From A07HB70 sp964512675 (GTDB lineage: Archaea > Halobacteriota > Halobacteria > Halobacteriales > Haloferacaceae), in assembly GCA_964512675.1 (NCBI GenBank), contig CAZEJR010000014.1, positions 1 through 59,068 on the forward strand: a DNA stretch of 59,068 bases, read 5' to 3'. Shown piece by piece: positions 16,330 through 25,122 of this stretch; positions within the stretch are counted from its first letter, which is position 1; the number at the start of each line of letters is the position of its first letter. Under the pieces are notes generated by a model. That model saw nothing but the letters and a program-made list of their open reading frames with translations, was not told the DNA's origin and ran no database searches. The translations under genes were made by a program, and so were the position numbers.

Positions 16330-17579
16330 GGCTGGCCGAGCGCGTACACCGTCCGGGCCTCCGTCACCTCGACCGAGAGGCGGTCGCCGGGAGTGACGCC
16401 CCACTCCGGGGCGTTCTGCACGACCACCTGCCGGTAGGCGTCGTCGCGACACTTCACCGAGTCGCCGGTGCCCGGCTCGACGGCCTGAACCTCGCGTTCG
16501 GTCCCGACCATCGCGTCGTACGCATCGTCGCAGACGTCGCGCTTGACCTCCGAGAGCGCCTTCGACCGCTCCTTCTTGAGGGTCCCGCCGAGGCCCTTCA
16601 TCTCGGCGGCGTCGGTGCCGGGGCGCTTCGAGAACCGGGTGACGTTGATCCGCTCCGGGCGCACCTCGCGCACGAGGTCGACCGTCCGCGCGAAGTCGTC
16701 GTCGTCCTCCGTCGGGAAGCCGACGATGAGGTCCGTCGCGAGCGTCCACCGGTCGAGGGCGTCGTCGAACGCGGCGACCATCTCGCGGAACTCGTCGACG
16801 GTGTGCTGGCGGCGCATGTCCGCGAGGACGTCGTCGCTCCCCGACTGGACCGGCGCGTGGAGGAAGTCGTACACCTCGTCGTTGCGCGCGAAGACGTCGG
16901 CCAGCTCGTGACGGACGCCGTGGACGCCCTTCGGGTTCGCCATCCCCACCCGCACCCGGAACTCGTGGCCGGGGTCGAGCGCACAGACCCGGTCGACGAG
17001 GTCGGGCAGGAGGCTCTCGCCCCTGTTGATGTCCCAGCCGTACACCCCGGTGTCCTGCCCGGTCAGACGGAGCTCGGTCGCGCCGGCGTGGAGGAGTGCG
17101 CGGGCGCGGTCGACGTTCTCCGCGACCGGCGGCGACTCGATACGGCCCGTCGCCCGCTTGGTGATACAGTACGAGCAGTCGCTCATGCAGCCCCGGGCGA
17201 GCGGGAGGATGCCCACCTCCCCGTCGAGTATCGGCTCGGCGTCGGGTGTCGTCGTCGGGCACTCGCCGTTTCTGACGGCGGCTGGCACCTCCTCCCAGTG
17301 ACAGACCCGCGCGTCGAGGTCAGCGAACTGCTCGCCCTGTGCGAGCGCCATACAGCCCGTGACGACCAGATCTGCCGTCTCGTCTGCCAGCTCCTCCGCG
17401 CGGCGCCGCATGTTGCGCTCCGTCTTCTCGACGACCGTACAGGTGTTGAGGATGGCCACGTCGGCGGCAGTCGGCCCGTCGACGGGGTGGTGGCCGGCGT
17501 CACGGAGGCGGCGCTCGATTGCCGTACTCTCCCCCCGATTGGCCGTACAGCCGTAGGTCTCGATGTGGTAGCTCGCCAT
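16323..17579 (-). CDS. tRNA t6A37 methylthiotransferase, archaeal MtaB/CDKAL1 type
   Basis: This radical SAM enzyme adds a methylthio group to N6-threonylcarbamoyladenosine at tRNA position 37. The 418-residue order is as in the MiaB/MtaB family. An N-terminal domain has cysteines for a [4Fe-4S] cluster (ETYGCTANRGES, ILNTCTVVEKTE, VVTGCMAL). The radical SAM core has CMSDCSYC. A C-terminal TRAM domain follows (GDSVKCRDDAYRQVVVQ, then PGDRLSVEVTEA). Both iron-sulfur sites are intact. The ATG at 17579 starts the family-typical ASYHIETYGC. Its stop overlaps the start of a small membrane protein. Confidence 0.92.
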   Translation of the reverse strand: MASYHIETYGCTANRGESTAIERRLRDAGHHPVDGPTAADVAILNTCTVVEKTERNMRRRAEELADETADLVVTGCMALAQGEQFADLDARVCHWEEVPAAVRNGECPTTTPDAEPILDGEVGILPLARGCMSDCSYCITKRATGRIESPPVAENVDRARALLHAGATELRLTGQDTGVYGWDINRGESLLPDLVDRVCALDPGHEFRVRVGMANPKGVHGVRHELADVFARNDEVYDFLHAPVQSGSDDVLADMRRQHTVDEFREMVAAFDDALDRWTLATDLIVGFPTEDDDDFARTVDLVREVRPERINVTRFSKRPGTDAAEMKGLGGTLKKERSKALSEVKRDVCDDAYDAMVGTEREVQAVEPGTGDSVKCRDDAYRQVVVQNAPEWGVTPGDRLSVEVTEARTVYALGQPC

Positions 17580-17621
17580 CCCGTCTGAGGGTTCGGGTCC
17601 GCGAGCAAAAGCCCCGCGGTC

Positions 17622-18263
17622 CTACGCCTCGGGCGCTCCGTCGAGTATCGCGACGCCGCGCGACGCGCCGATTCGCTCGGCGCCGGCCTCCAGCATCGCG
17701 ACCGCCTCGTCGTAGCTCCCGACGCCGCCGCTTGCCTTCACCGGTAGGTGGGCGGCCATCCGCTCGACCGCGTCTGTCGTCGCGCCGCCGTCGGCGAATC
17801 CGGTCGACGTCTTGACCATCGCGGCGTCGGCGTCTGCGGCACAAGCACAGGCGCGGTCGATCTCCTCGTCGGTCAGGAGCGTCGTCTCGAGGATCGCCTT
17901 CACCGGCACCGGCACCGCCGCGACGACGTCGGCGAGTTCGGCCCGGACGACGTCGGCCTCGCCGCTCCGCAGCCGCCCGACGTTGATCACGACGTCGAGT
18001 TCGTCCGCGCCGGCGCTCCACGCCAGCCGCGCCTCTTCGCGCTTCGTCTCGGGCGCGTGCTGCCCGTGCGGGAACCCGACGACGGTGGCGACCGTGGCGT
18101 CGGGGTACGACGAGGCGAGGCCGAGGTACGGCGGCGGAACGCAGGCGTTCATCCCGTGGTCGACGGCCTCCTCGAGACACCGTCTGACGTCTTCGGCTGT
18201 CGTCGTCGGCCCGAGGACCGTGTGGTCGATGCGCGGCGCGAGCGCCGCACGGGTGACTGACAC
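17622..18263 (-). CDS. deoC: Deoxyribose-phosphate aldolase
   Basis: DeoC splits 2-deoxyribose 5-phosphate into glyceraldehyde 3-phosphate and acetaldehyde in nucleoside breakdown. The 213-residue TIM-barrel protein has IDHTVLGP near the N-terminus, LDVVINVG, the PVKAILET strand, MVKTSTGF with the Schiff-base lysine, and VKASGGVGSYDEA. The GTG at 18263 is chosen because a TATA-like box lies 25-30 nt upstream; a GTG 15 nt further up is in frame but too close to that box. It diverges from the DUF63 gene. A nucleoside phosphorylase nearby (19769) fits the same salvage route. Confidence 0.92.
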   Translation of the reverse strand: MSVTRAALAPRIDHTVLGPTTTAEDVRRCLEEAVDHGMNACVPPPYLGLASSYPDATVATVVGFPHGQHAPETKREEARLAWSAGADELDVVINVGRLRSGEADVVRAELADVVAAVPVPVKAILETTLLTDEEIDRACACAADADAAMVKTSTGFADGGATTDAVERMAAHLPVKASGGVGSYDEAVAMLEAGAERIGASRGVAILDGAPEA

Positions 18264-18287
18264 GTCGTCCAGCACGGCACGGACGGG

Positions 18288-18295
18288 ATAAATCC
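18288..18295 (-). promoter_or_regulatory. TATA-like box of deoC
   Basis: The minus strand reads ggatttat here, a short AT-rich island in GC-rich sequence. It sits about 25-30 nt before the GTG at 18263, which fits a leaderless haloarchaeal promoter and decides the deoC start. Confidence 0.5.
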
Positions 18296-18343
18296 TCGCC
18301 GTCGAGCGCAACCCTTTCGACCTCGACCGGCGCGGAAACGCCT

Positions 18344-19141
18344 ATGATCGTCCCGGAGGGAGCCGTCGTCCCGCCACTCCCGTACCTGCTCGGACTTGTA
18401 CTCCTCCTCGCCGCCGTCGGGGCGGCGTTTACAGCCCGACGCCCCCCGGTCGACGAGCGAACGGTGCTTGCACTGGTCCCGTGGATGCTCACCGGGAGCG
18501 TCGCGCACGTGCTCTACGTCGTCGGTGGCCTCCCCGGCGCCGTCAGACCGCTCGCCGGGACGCCCGCCGTCTACCTGACCGTCGCGGGCGTCGCCGGCGC
18601 GACGTGGGTCGGTATCGACGCCGCCGGGCGCGACCCGCCACGGCTGCTGGCCGCCGTCGGTGCCGCGACGCTCCTGTCGCTGCTGGCCGCGAGCGTCGCC
18701 GCCGCGGCGCGACTGACACCGCGCTGGCCCGCCGTCGCCGTCGCTGCCGCCGTCGTCGTCGCCGGGGGCACGTGGGTCGCGCTCCGGCGACTCCGGCCCG
18801 GCGTGGCCGCGACGGGCCGCCTCGGGCCGCTCGTGGTGTTCGCACACGCGCTCGACGGCGTCTCCACCGCCGTCGGCGTCGACGTCCTCGGCTTCGGCGA
18901 GCGGACGCCGCTCTCGCGGCTCATCCTCGACGCCGGCGCGGCGCTCCCCGGTGCGGGCGTTCTCGGGACCGCGTGGCCGTTCGTCGCGGTGAAGCTGGCG
19001 CTGGCGACGGTCGTCGTCGTCGTCCTAGCGGACGTCCTCCGCGACGGGTCGACAGAGGGGTACGCGACGACGGCGCTCGTCGTCGCCGTCGGTCTCGGGC
19101 CGGCGGTCCACAACCTCGTGCTGTTTACCGTATCTGGGTGA
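18344..19141 (+). CDS. DUF63 family membrane protein
   Basis: This 265-residue protein is mostly hydrophobic, with about seven or eight predicted membrane helices (for example PYLLGLVLLLAAVGAAF and FVAVKLALATVVVVVLA). It matches archaeal DUF63 proteins by length and by conserved polar patches such as HALDGVSTAVGVDVLGFGE and VHNL near the end. The function of the family is unknown. The ATG at 18344 is at the start of MIVPEGAVVPPLPY, divergent from deoC. Confidence 0.8.
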   Translation: MIVPEGAVVPPLPYLLGLVLLLAAVGAAFTARRPPVDERTVLALVPWMLTGSVAHVLYVVGGLPGAVRPLAGTPAVYLTVAGVAGATWVGIDAAGRDPPRLLAAVGAATLLSLLAASVAAAARLTPRWPAVAVAAAVVVAGGTWVALRRLRPGVAATGRLGPLVVFAHALDGVSTAVGVDVLGFGERTPLSRLILDAGAALPGAGVLGTAWPFVAVKLALATVVVVVLADVLRDGSTEGYATTALVVAVGLGPAVHNLVLFTVSG

Positions 19142-19768
19142 CGCTGTCCACGCGGCCACACGGACACGTTCGCCCCGACGGTCCACGACTCTTCGGGCGG
19201 ACAGCCCGCGCCGTCGACGGTCTCCTACGGTGTCGACGCGAAGACGGCCACGGTCGGACGTGAGGCGTGCCACCGCGCGTGGCTGTCGCGCCGACGGGTG
19301 CGGTGCATCCTGACGGCCACACCGATGCACTCCTCGACGGCACGGGGTCGACACCGCTATCGGCGTACCCCCCACAGCCGTCCGCACACGTCACAGAGGT
19401 GTGACAGACGGTACTGTTGTCAGGGTGCCACGACGTGTGGGACGACAGAAAACGCCGCCCGTTGCTGTGCGAGCTGCGGCGACTCGTTCGACCACGGTCG
19501 GCATCCGAGGTCGCATCGTTCGCCGAACCGCCAGACTACCGTGTTCTCTGTCGGAGCAGATCGGCAACTGAGTAGACACGCTGTCGTCGGCGCGGACGTC
19601 GTCGCCGCTCGTTGGCGCGGTCACCACGGACGTCCCGGTTGCCCGGCACCGGGAGGGGCCGGCGTTCGTCGTCGCGAGCGTCCTGCGCCGTCCAGTTCTG
19701 TGACACAGCGGTCGTCCTCTGCCGACGGCGAGCGCCGGGGTTTTTCCCCGTCGGACGGAGGTCGACGT
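19142..19768 (+). other. Gene-poor 627-bp gap with a possible zinc-ribbon remnant
   Basis: No complete gene is convincing here. On the plus strand between about 19420 and 19500 a short stretch reads CGTTENAARCCASCGDSFD, which looks like a zinc ribbon but lacks a credible start and loses coding character downstream. An inverted repeat (GTCACA, four bases, TGTGAC) lies at 19390-19405, followed by CAGACGGTAC. The T-rich run at 19739-19746 is about 27 nt before the next gene and is its probable promoter. The stretch may hold a decayed gene. Confidence 0.4.
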
Positions 19769-20497
19769 ATGGCACAGCCACACCTGCTCGTCGAGGACGG
19801 GGACGTGAACGACCTGGTGCTCGTTCCCGGCGACCCGGGACGCGTCGAGCGTATCGCCGCGCGCTGTGACGAGAGCAGCGAGATCGCACGGAACCGCGAG
19901 TACCTCGTCGTCGACGCCGAGTACGACGGGCGTCCGCTCACCGTCTGTTCGACGGGGATCGGCTCGCCCTCCGCCGCGATCGCCGCCGAGGAGCTCGCCG
20001 CCGTCGGTGCCGAGACGCTCGTGCGCGTCGGGACGACGGGCGCGCTCCAGCCGTCGATGGACGTCGGCGACATCGTCGTCGCCACCGGCGCGGGAAAGGA
20101 GGAGGGGACGAGCCGACACTACGAGTCGGTGACGTACCCCGCGGTGCCGGACTTCGAGACGACGGGTGCGCTCGTCGACGCCGCCGAGGCCCGGGAGGAG
20201 TCGGTCCACGTGGGACCGGTCGTCACCGACGACGCGTACTACGCCGAGAGCGAGGAGCGTGTCGCCGACTGGACCGCAGCGGGCCTGCTCGCCGTCGAGA
20301 TGGAGGCGGCGGCGCTGTTCACCGTCGCGCGGCGGGAGGGGATGCGGGCCGGCGCGCTCTGCACCGTCGACGGCAACCTCGCCGCCGGGACACAGAAGAC
20401 CGAGGCCGCCGACGGCGAGGAGCTGCCCGCGAAGGCGCGGAACAACGTCGAGCGGATGATCGGCGTCGCGCTCGAGGCCGCGACGACGCTGGCCTGA
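19769..20497 (+). CDS. Nucleoside phosphorylase (uridine phosphorylase-like)
   Basis: The 242-residue protein belongs to the NP-I phosphorylase family, which splits nucleosides with phosphate to give base plus ribose 1-phosphate. The motifs are LVPGDPGRVERIA (phosphate site), VCSTGIGSPSAAIAAEEL, VRVGTTGALQPSMDVGD, and VEMEAAALFTVARREG (ribose-binding Glu and Met). These point to the uridine/purine nucleoside phosphorylase group; the base specificity is uncertain. The ATG at 19769 opens MAQPHLLVEDGDV, and a T-rich box lies about 27 nt upstream. Its partner in salvage, deoC, is about 1.5 kb away. Confidence 0.88.
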   Translation: MAQPHLLVEDGDVNDLVLVPGDPGRVERIAARCDESSEIARNREYLVVDAEYDGRPLTVCSTGIGSPSAAIAAEELAAVGAETLVRVGTTGALQPSMDVGDIVVATGAGKEEGTSRHYESVTYPAVPDFETTGALVDAAEAREESVHVGPVVTDDAYYAESEERVADWTAAGLLAVEMEAAALFTVARREGMRAGALCTVDGNLAAGTQKTEAADGEELPAKARNNVERMIGVALEAATTLA

Positions 20498-20758
20498 GTG
20501 GCCCGCGACCGCGAGACCGTCGCCCGCCCCGGATCCGGGGCCGGGCCGCCGCCGTGGCCCGTCGGATCCGCCGGGTCGAGCGCAGAGAGGGCGTCGAGAC
20601 ACGCGGCTGGCGAGCCTCGCCGCCGCGAGCGCGGGCGTCGAGACCCGCGTAGCGCGGGCGTCGGGCGGGTCGTTCTGCCGACGTTCGAACGGCTCTGGCG
20701 CACGGACGTGGGCGGGGACGTCGTCGTCGCCCGTGAGCGACACCGCGGACGTCGGGGG

Positions 20759-21910
20759 TCACCGCTCGCCCATCAGCTCCTCGGCCGTCCGTTCGGCGGC
20801 GGAGGCGTCGGCGGGGTCACCGAGCGCCGACCGGACGAGGAGGCGTCCGCCGATCGTCGCCGGGCTGATGACGGTGTTTGCGCCGGCACGCTCCAGTTTG
20901 CGGACGTTCTCGCGGTGGGTCACGGCGGCGACGATACGGAGGTCGGGGTTGAGCTGGCGGGCGGTGAGGATGGCGAGCGCGTCGGTGGCGTCGTCGTTCG
21001 TCGCCGCGACGGCGGCACCGGCACGCTCGACGCCGGCGCGGTCTAGCGTCTCCTCGTCGCTCGGGTCGCCGGCGAGGACGGAGACGCCGCGCTCACGCAG
21101 CCCCCGAGCGTGCTCTTCGGGGGTGACGACGAGGTACTGCTCGTCGGCGAGTTCGTCGAGTACCGGCTCTGTCAGGTCACCGTAGCCGAGGACGACCACG
21201 TGTCTGTCGAGCCGCTCTAGATCAGTTTCGTTCATCCGTCCGAGGGCGTGTGCCAGGCGTGCTTCGATTGCCGGAGTCAAAAGCACCCCGAGGGCGACGG
21301 CGAACGCGGCGACGTTGACGAGCAGCGTCGAGACGCCGAACAGCCGCGCGACCGCAGACTGAGGCGTGACGTCGCCGTACCCGACCGTCGAGCCGGTGAC
21401 GACGGTGAAGTAGAACGCGTCGGTGAGCGTCTCCACGCCGCCGAACTCCTCCCGGAGGGCGAAGGTGCCGACCGTCCCGTACGCCTGCGCGCCGACGATG
21501 GCCACACCCGCGGCGAGCTGTGTCGGCGTCGGGTCGAACTCGCGGGCGAACCGCCGGCGGCTGAACAGGAGCGTCGGCACCGCGACCACGGAGACGACGA
21601 CGAGCGGGACCGAGAGCACACTCGACTGGATCAGCCCCTGCACGGCGGTGACGGGCAGGAGGGCGAGCGAGACGTACCACCCGAGGCGGTAGCCGCGAGC
21701 GAGCGACGCCGCCGAGGCGAACAGCACAAACCCCGTCAGCGTTCCGGTGAATCCGGCCACCTGCCGGACGGCGCCCGGGACCAGCCGAGCGAACGGTCCG
21801 CCGATTCCGCCCGTTCCGACGTTCGCGACCCCCGTGACGACCGACAGAACGGCGACGAGCGCGACGACGGAAACCGTCGCGCGGGCCCCGAGGCGGGCGA
21901 CGCGGCTCAC
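20759..21910 (-). CDS. Potassium channel with cytoplasmic RCK/TrkA-N domain
   Basis: The 383-residue protein begins with several membrane helices, more than the two of a minimal K+ channel. The pore loop carries the selectivity filter in TVVTGSTVGYGDVTP. After a pore-lining helix comes an NAD-binding Rossmann (RCK) domain starting at RHVVVLGYGDLTEPVLDEL and continuing through VVTPEEHARGLRERGV to ERAGANTVISPATIGG. Ligand-gated K+ flux is the likely role. The gene starts with GTG at 21910 and is transcribed divergently from the SAMP1-like gene. Confidence 0.9.
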   Translation of the reverse strand: MSRVARLGARATVSVVALVAVLSVVTGVANVGTGGIGGPFARLVPGAVRQVAGFTGTLTGFVLFASAASLARGYRLGWYVSLALLPVTAVQGLIQSSVLSVPLVVVSVVAVPTLLFSRRRFAREFDPTPTQLAAGVAIVGAQAYGTVGTFALREEFGGVETLTDAFYFTVVTGSTVGYGDVTPQSAVARLFGVSTLLVNVAAFAVALGVLLTPAIEARLAHALGRMNETDLERLDRHVVVLGYGDLTEPVLDELADEQYLVVTPEEHARGLRERGVSVLAGDPSDEETLDRAGVERAGAAVAATNDDATDALAILTARQLNPDLRIVAAVTHRENVRKLERAGANTVISPATIGGRLLVRSALGDPADASAAERTAEELMGER

Positions 21911-22075
21911 GCCCGGCTGTCGGCGGCAGGGGGCATGAAACGCCCGGCTCCGGCACGGTGTGCGCTCGACCCGGACGGGGCGACGGGTGCCGTCGCCCTC
22001 CGTCGACTAGTGGCACAGCACCGGGCGCCGGAGCCGATCGTGTAATCCTTGTTTCCCCGGTCCGTCTGCCGCGAC

Positions 22076-22360
22076 ATGGCCGAGAGCGACGTCGAGGTCG
22101 AGGTGCGACTGTTCGCCGACCTCGCGGAGGCGGCGGGCGACCGCATCGTGACCGTCGCGGTGCCGGGTGACGCCACCGTCGGCGCGGCGCTCGACGCGCT
22201 CGTCGACACACACCCCGCGGTCGGCGAACGGCTGTTCGACGGCGGGACGATACGGCGGGGCTACACCGTCGCGCTCGACGGCGAGACGGTCGACCCGTCC
22301 GCGTCGCTCGCGGGCGACGAACTCGCCGTGTTCCCGCCCGTAACCGGCGGGACAGCGTAG
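22076..22360 (+). CDS. SAMP1/MoaD-like ubiquitin-fold modifier with a two-residue C-terminal extension
   Basis: The 94-residue protein matches haloarchaeal small modifier protein 1: VRLFADLAEAAGDR, DATVGAALDALVDTHPAV, and GDELAVFPPVTGG. SAMP1 is conjugated to lysines through a C-terminal Gly-Gly after adenylation by the E1-like UbaA, and MoaD-type proteins carry sulfur for molybdopterin. Here the frame continues for Thr-Ala after Gly-Gly before TAG, so the diglycine is not terminal. The start ATG at 22076 follows a TATA-like taatcctt about 27 nt upstream. A precursor needing trimming, or a recently shifted stop, are the options. A moaB gene lies at 42138. Confidence 0.88.
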   Translation: MAESDVEVEVRLFADLAEAAGDRIVTVAVPGDATVGAALDALVDTHPAVGERLFDGGTIRRGYTVALDGETVDPSASLAGDELAVFPPVTGGTA

Positions 22361-22494
22361 TCGGCTGGCACAGCGCCGGGGCCGGACGGCGCCGACAGCC
22401 GGAGACGGAGACCGCGGCGGACACGGTCGGGTCGCACCGCGGACGGAGAGCCGGCGTCGACGGGCCGCGACGGTCGGACCGACCGCGAGCGGTG

Positions 22495-23370
22495 TTACTG
22501 CGGGCGCGGACGCGCAGTAAACAGCGTCTGGACGACCGAGAACGGGTCGTACAGCGACTGGTGACACTGGCAGTAGACCTCGTTTGCGTCGCCGAACGTC
22601 GCCGCGTCGGCGGTCTGTTTCCAGCCCGGCACACAGCAAAAGTGCGTGCACTTGTTCAGCCACGCGACGACCCCTCTGTCGGTCGCGGCCCGGAGCCACG
22701 ACCGGGCGGCGTCGGTCACGTCGCCCTCGCCGCCGGCGAGGCGTTCGACGAGCGGGCTGCGGATGACCTGAACCGGTATCGTCGACTCGGCCTCCCGCGA
22801 GCGCCACGTCGCGGTGGCGGGCTTGCCGAGCGGGTCGCCGAAGTCGTTGTTCCACGTCTCGTAGTCGCCGAAGTCGTCGAGATTCAGCGGGTCGCCCTCT
22901 TCGTAGGTTTCGCCCTGCCAGTCGTAGGCGGGGTTCGAGCCGACGCGAAACAGGTTGTCGCTCTCGTAGGTCGGCCGGAGACCCTGGTAGGACTCGACGC
23001 CGCAGTACTGGAACCACTCCTGGGAGTACGTCGTCCCGCTGCCCTTGAAGTCCTCGTCGCGGGCGATCTGGACCTGGAGTCCGCCCTCGTTGACCGTCTG
23101 GACCTCGGGCCAGACGCCGCGGATGTCGCCGCCGTCGGTGACCTCGACCGGGATCATCGGCATCCCGCGTGGGGCCGGACCACCGGTGTTCTCGATGGCC
23201 CAGGACTGCGTGGTGCCACCGCCGGCGCCGCTGGAGCTGGTGGCGGAGTTGACCGTGACGACGCCGGTGCCACCGACGCCGACGAGGGTCGCGCCGCCGA
23301 CGACGCCTTTCACGAACCGTCGCCGCCCCGAGTCGTCGGGATACTTGTCGCTCCCGTCGTCCGCGCTCAT
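22495..23370 (-). CDS. Rieske iron-sulfur protein with Tat signal
   Basis: The 291-residue protein begins with a twin-arginine signal (SGRRRFVKG) and a hydrophobic anchor (VVGGATLVGVGGTGVVTV), so it is exported folded. The C-terminal Rieske domain binds a [2Fe-2S] cluster through CTH (residues 241-243) and CQCH (267-270). The first motif reads CTHFCC and the second CQCHQS, where CTHLGC and CPCHGS are common in bacterial/mitochondrial forms. A long middle region (about residues 60-220) precedes the cluster domain, as in haloarchaeal cytochrome bc-like complexes. It probably passes electrons in a membrane oxidoreductase. No cytochrome gene is adjacent. Confidence 0.85.
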   Translation of the reverse strand: MSADDGSDKYPDDSGRRRFVKGVVGGATLVGVGGTGVVTVNSATSSSGAGGGTTQSWAIENTGGPAPRGMPMIPVEVTDGGDIRGVWPEVQTVNEGGLQVQIARDEDFKGSGTTYSQEWFQYCGVESYQGLRPTYESDNLFRVGSNPAYDWQGETYEEGDPLNLDDFGDYETWNNDFGDPLGKPATATWRSREAESTIPVQVIRSPLVERLAGGEGDVTDAARSWLRAATDRGVVAWLNKCTHFCCVPGWKQTADAATFGDANEVYCQCHQSLYDPFSVVQTLFTARPRPQ

Positions 23371-23471
23371 AGCTCGACCTTCAGGTCGGTACGCAAAAGC
23401 CTGACGACAGCCGTCTGATGGTCTCGTACCCCTGTCGAAACGTTCTTTGAGCGCGCTGGTACACGGGCAGT

Positions 23472-25121
23472 ATGCCGACGCACTCGACGGACTACGACCC
23501 CGAGAAGGGGCACAAGTTCGTCTTCGTCACCGGGGGCGTGATGTCGGGGCTCGGAAAGGGGATCACGGCGGCGTCGACGGGTCGACTGCTCGCGAACGCG
23601 GGGTTCGACGTGACCGCGGTGAAGGTCGACCCGTACCTGAACGTCGACGCCGGAACCATGAATCCGTACCAGCACGGCGAGGTGTACGTCCTGAAAGACG
23701 GCGGGGAGGTCGACCTCGACCTCGGGAACTACGAGCGGTTCCTCGAGACGGACATGACCTCCGACCACAACGTGACGACGGGGAAGGTCTACCGCGACGT
23801 GATCGAGTCCGAGCGCGCGGGCGACTACCTCGGGCGCACAGTCCAGATCATCCCGCACGTCACCGACGATATCAAACGTCGGGTGCGCGAGGCCGCGGAG
23901 GGTACCGACGTCTGTCTCGTCGAGGTCGGCGGAACCGTCGGCGATATCGAGGGAATGCCGTACCTCGAGGCGCTGCGCCAGTTCGCCAACGAGGAGGACG
24001 ACGACGACCTCCTGTTCGTTCACGTCACGCTCGTCCCGTACTCCAAGAACGGCGAGCAGAAGACGAAGCCGACCCAGCACTCGGTGAAGGAGCTTCGCTC
24101 CATCGGCCTCCAGCCGGACGTCCTGGTGGGGCGGTGTGCCGACCCGCTGGAGCGGGAGGTGCGCGAGAAGATCGCGCTGTTCTGTGACGTCCCGACCGAC
24201 GCGGTGTTCTCGAATCCGGACGTCGAGGACATCTACCACGTCCCGCTCGTCGTCGAGGACGAGGGGCTGGACGAGTACGTGATGGACGAACTCGGACTGC
24301 GCGGCGAGGCGCGTCCGGCAGACGAGCGCGACCGAACGTGGCGGGAGGCGGTCACCCGCGAGCGCGACGGCGAGGTGACCGTCGCCCTCGTCGGGAAGTA
24401 CGACCTCGAGGACGCGTACATCTCCGTCCACGAGGCGCTGAAACACGCCGGCCTGGAGGTCGGCGTCGACGTGAACGTCGCGTGGGTCGACGCCGACGAC
24501 GCGGACGTGTACAGCAGCGAGACGCTGGCAGTCGCCGACGGCGTCGTCGTTCCCGGCGGGTTCGGCACGCGAGGGACAGAGGGGAAAGTCGAGGCCGTCC
24601 GCCACGCCCGCGAGGAGCGGGTGCCGTACCTCGGGCTCTGTCTCGGCTTCCAGATGGCCGTCGTCGAACACGCCCGGACGCTCCTCGGCCTGACCGGCGC
24701 CCACTCCACCGAGCTCGACGCCGACACGCCCCACCCCGTGATCGACATCCTGCCCGACCAGCACGAGGTAGAGGAGATGGGCGGGACGATGCGGCTCGGC
24801 GCACACACCACGCAGATCGACTCGGGGACGCTCGCACACGAGGTGTACGGGGCGACAGAGTGTACGGAGCGCCACCGCCACCGCTACGAGGTCAACCCCG
24901 AGTACATCGACCGCCTCGAGACGGAGGGGCTGCGCTTCTCCGGTCGGGCCGGACCGCGGATGGAGATCGTCGAGCGGACCGACCACCCGTACTTCGTCGG
25001 GACGCAGTTCCACCCCGAGTTCCGCTCGCGGCCGGACCGCGCCAGTCCGCCGTTCGTCGGGCTGGTCGAGGCCGTCCAGGAGCGCCAGGCCGCGCGCGAG
25101 GGCCGGGAGGTCGAGGCCTGA
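23472..25121 (+). CDS. pyrG: CTP synthase
   Basis: PyrG aminates UTP to CTP with glutamine and ATP. The 549-residue protein has the synthetase half (FVFVTGGVMSGLGKGI P-loop, VDPYLNVDAGTMNPYQHGE, VEVGGTVGDIEG) and a class I glutaminase half with the nucleophile in LGLCLGFQMAV and the catalytic His-Glu in FHPEFRSRP. All key residues are intact. The ATG at 23472 is the family start. guaAb starts one base after its stop, so the two form an operon that amidates UTP and XMP. Confidence 0.96.
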   Translation: MPTHSTDYDPEKGHKFVFVTGGVMSGLGKGITAASTGRLLANAGFDVTAVKVDPYLNVDAGTMNPYQHGEVYVLKDGGEVDLDLGNYERFLETDMTSDHNVTTGKVYRDVIESERAGDYLGRTVQIIPHVTDDIKRRVREAAEGTDVCLVEVGGTVGDIEGMPYLEALRQFANEEDDDDLLFVHVTLVPYSKNGEQKTKPTQHSVKELRSIGLQPDVLVGRCADPLEREVREKIALFCDVPTDAVFSNPDVEDIYHVPLVVEDEGLDEYVMDELGLRGEARPADERDRTWREAVTRERDGEVTVALVGKYDLEDAYISVHEALKHAGLEVGVDVNVAWVDADDADVYSSETLAVADGVVVPGGFGTRGTEGKVEAVRHAREERVPYLGLCLGFQMAVVEHARTLLGLTGAHSTELDADTPHPVIDILPDQHEVEEMGGTMRLGAHTTQIDSGTLAHEVYGATECTERHRHRYEVNPEYIDRLETEGLRFSGRAGPRMEIVERTDHPYFVGTQFHPEFRSRPDRASPPFVGLVEAVQERQAAREGREVEA

Positions 25122-25122
25122 G

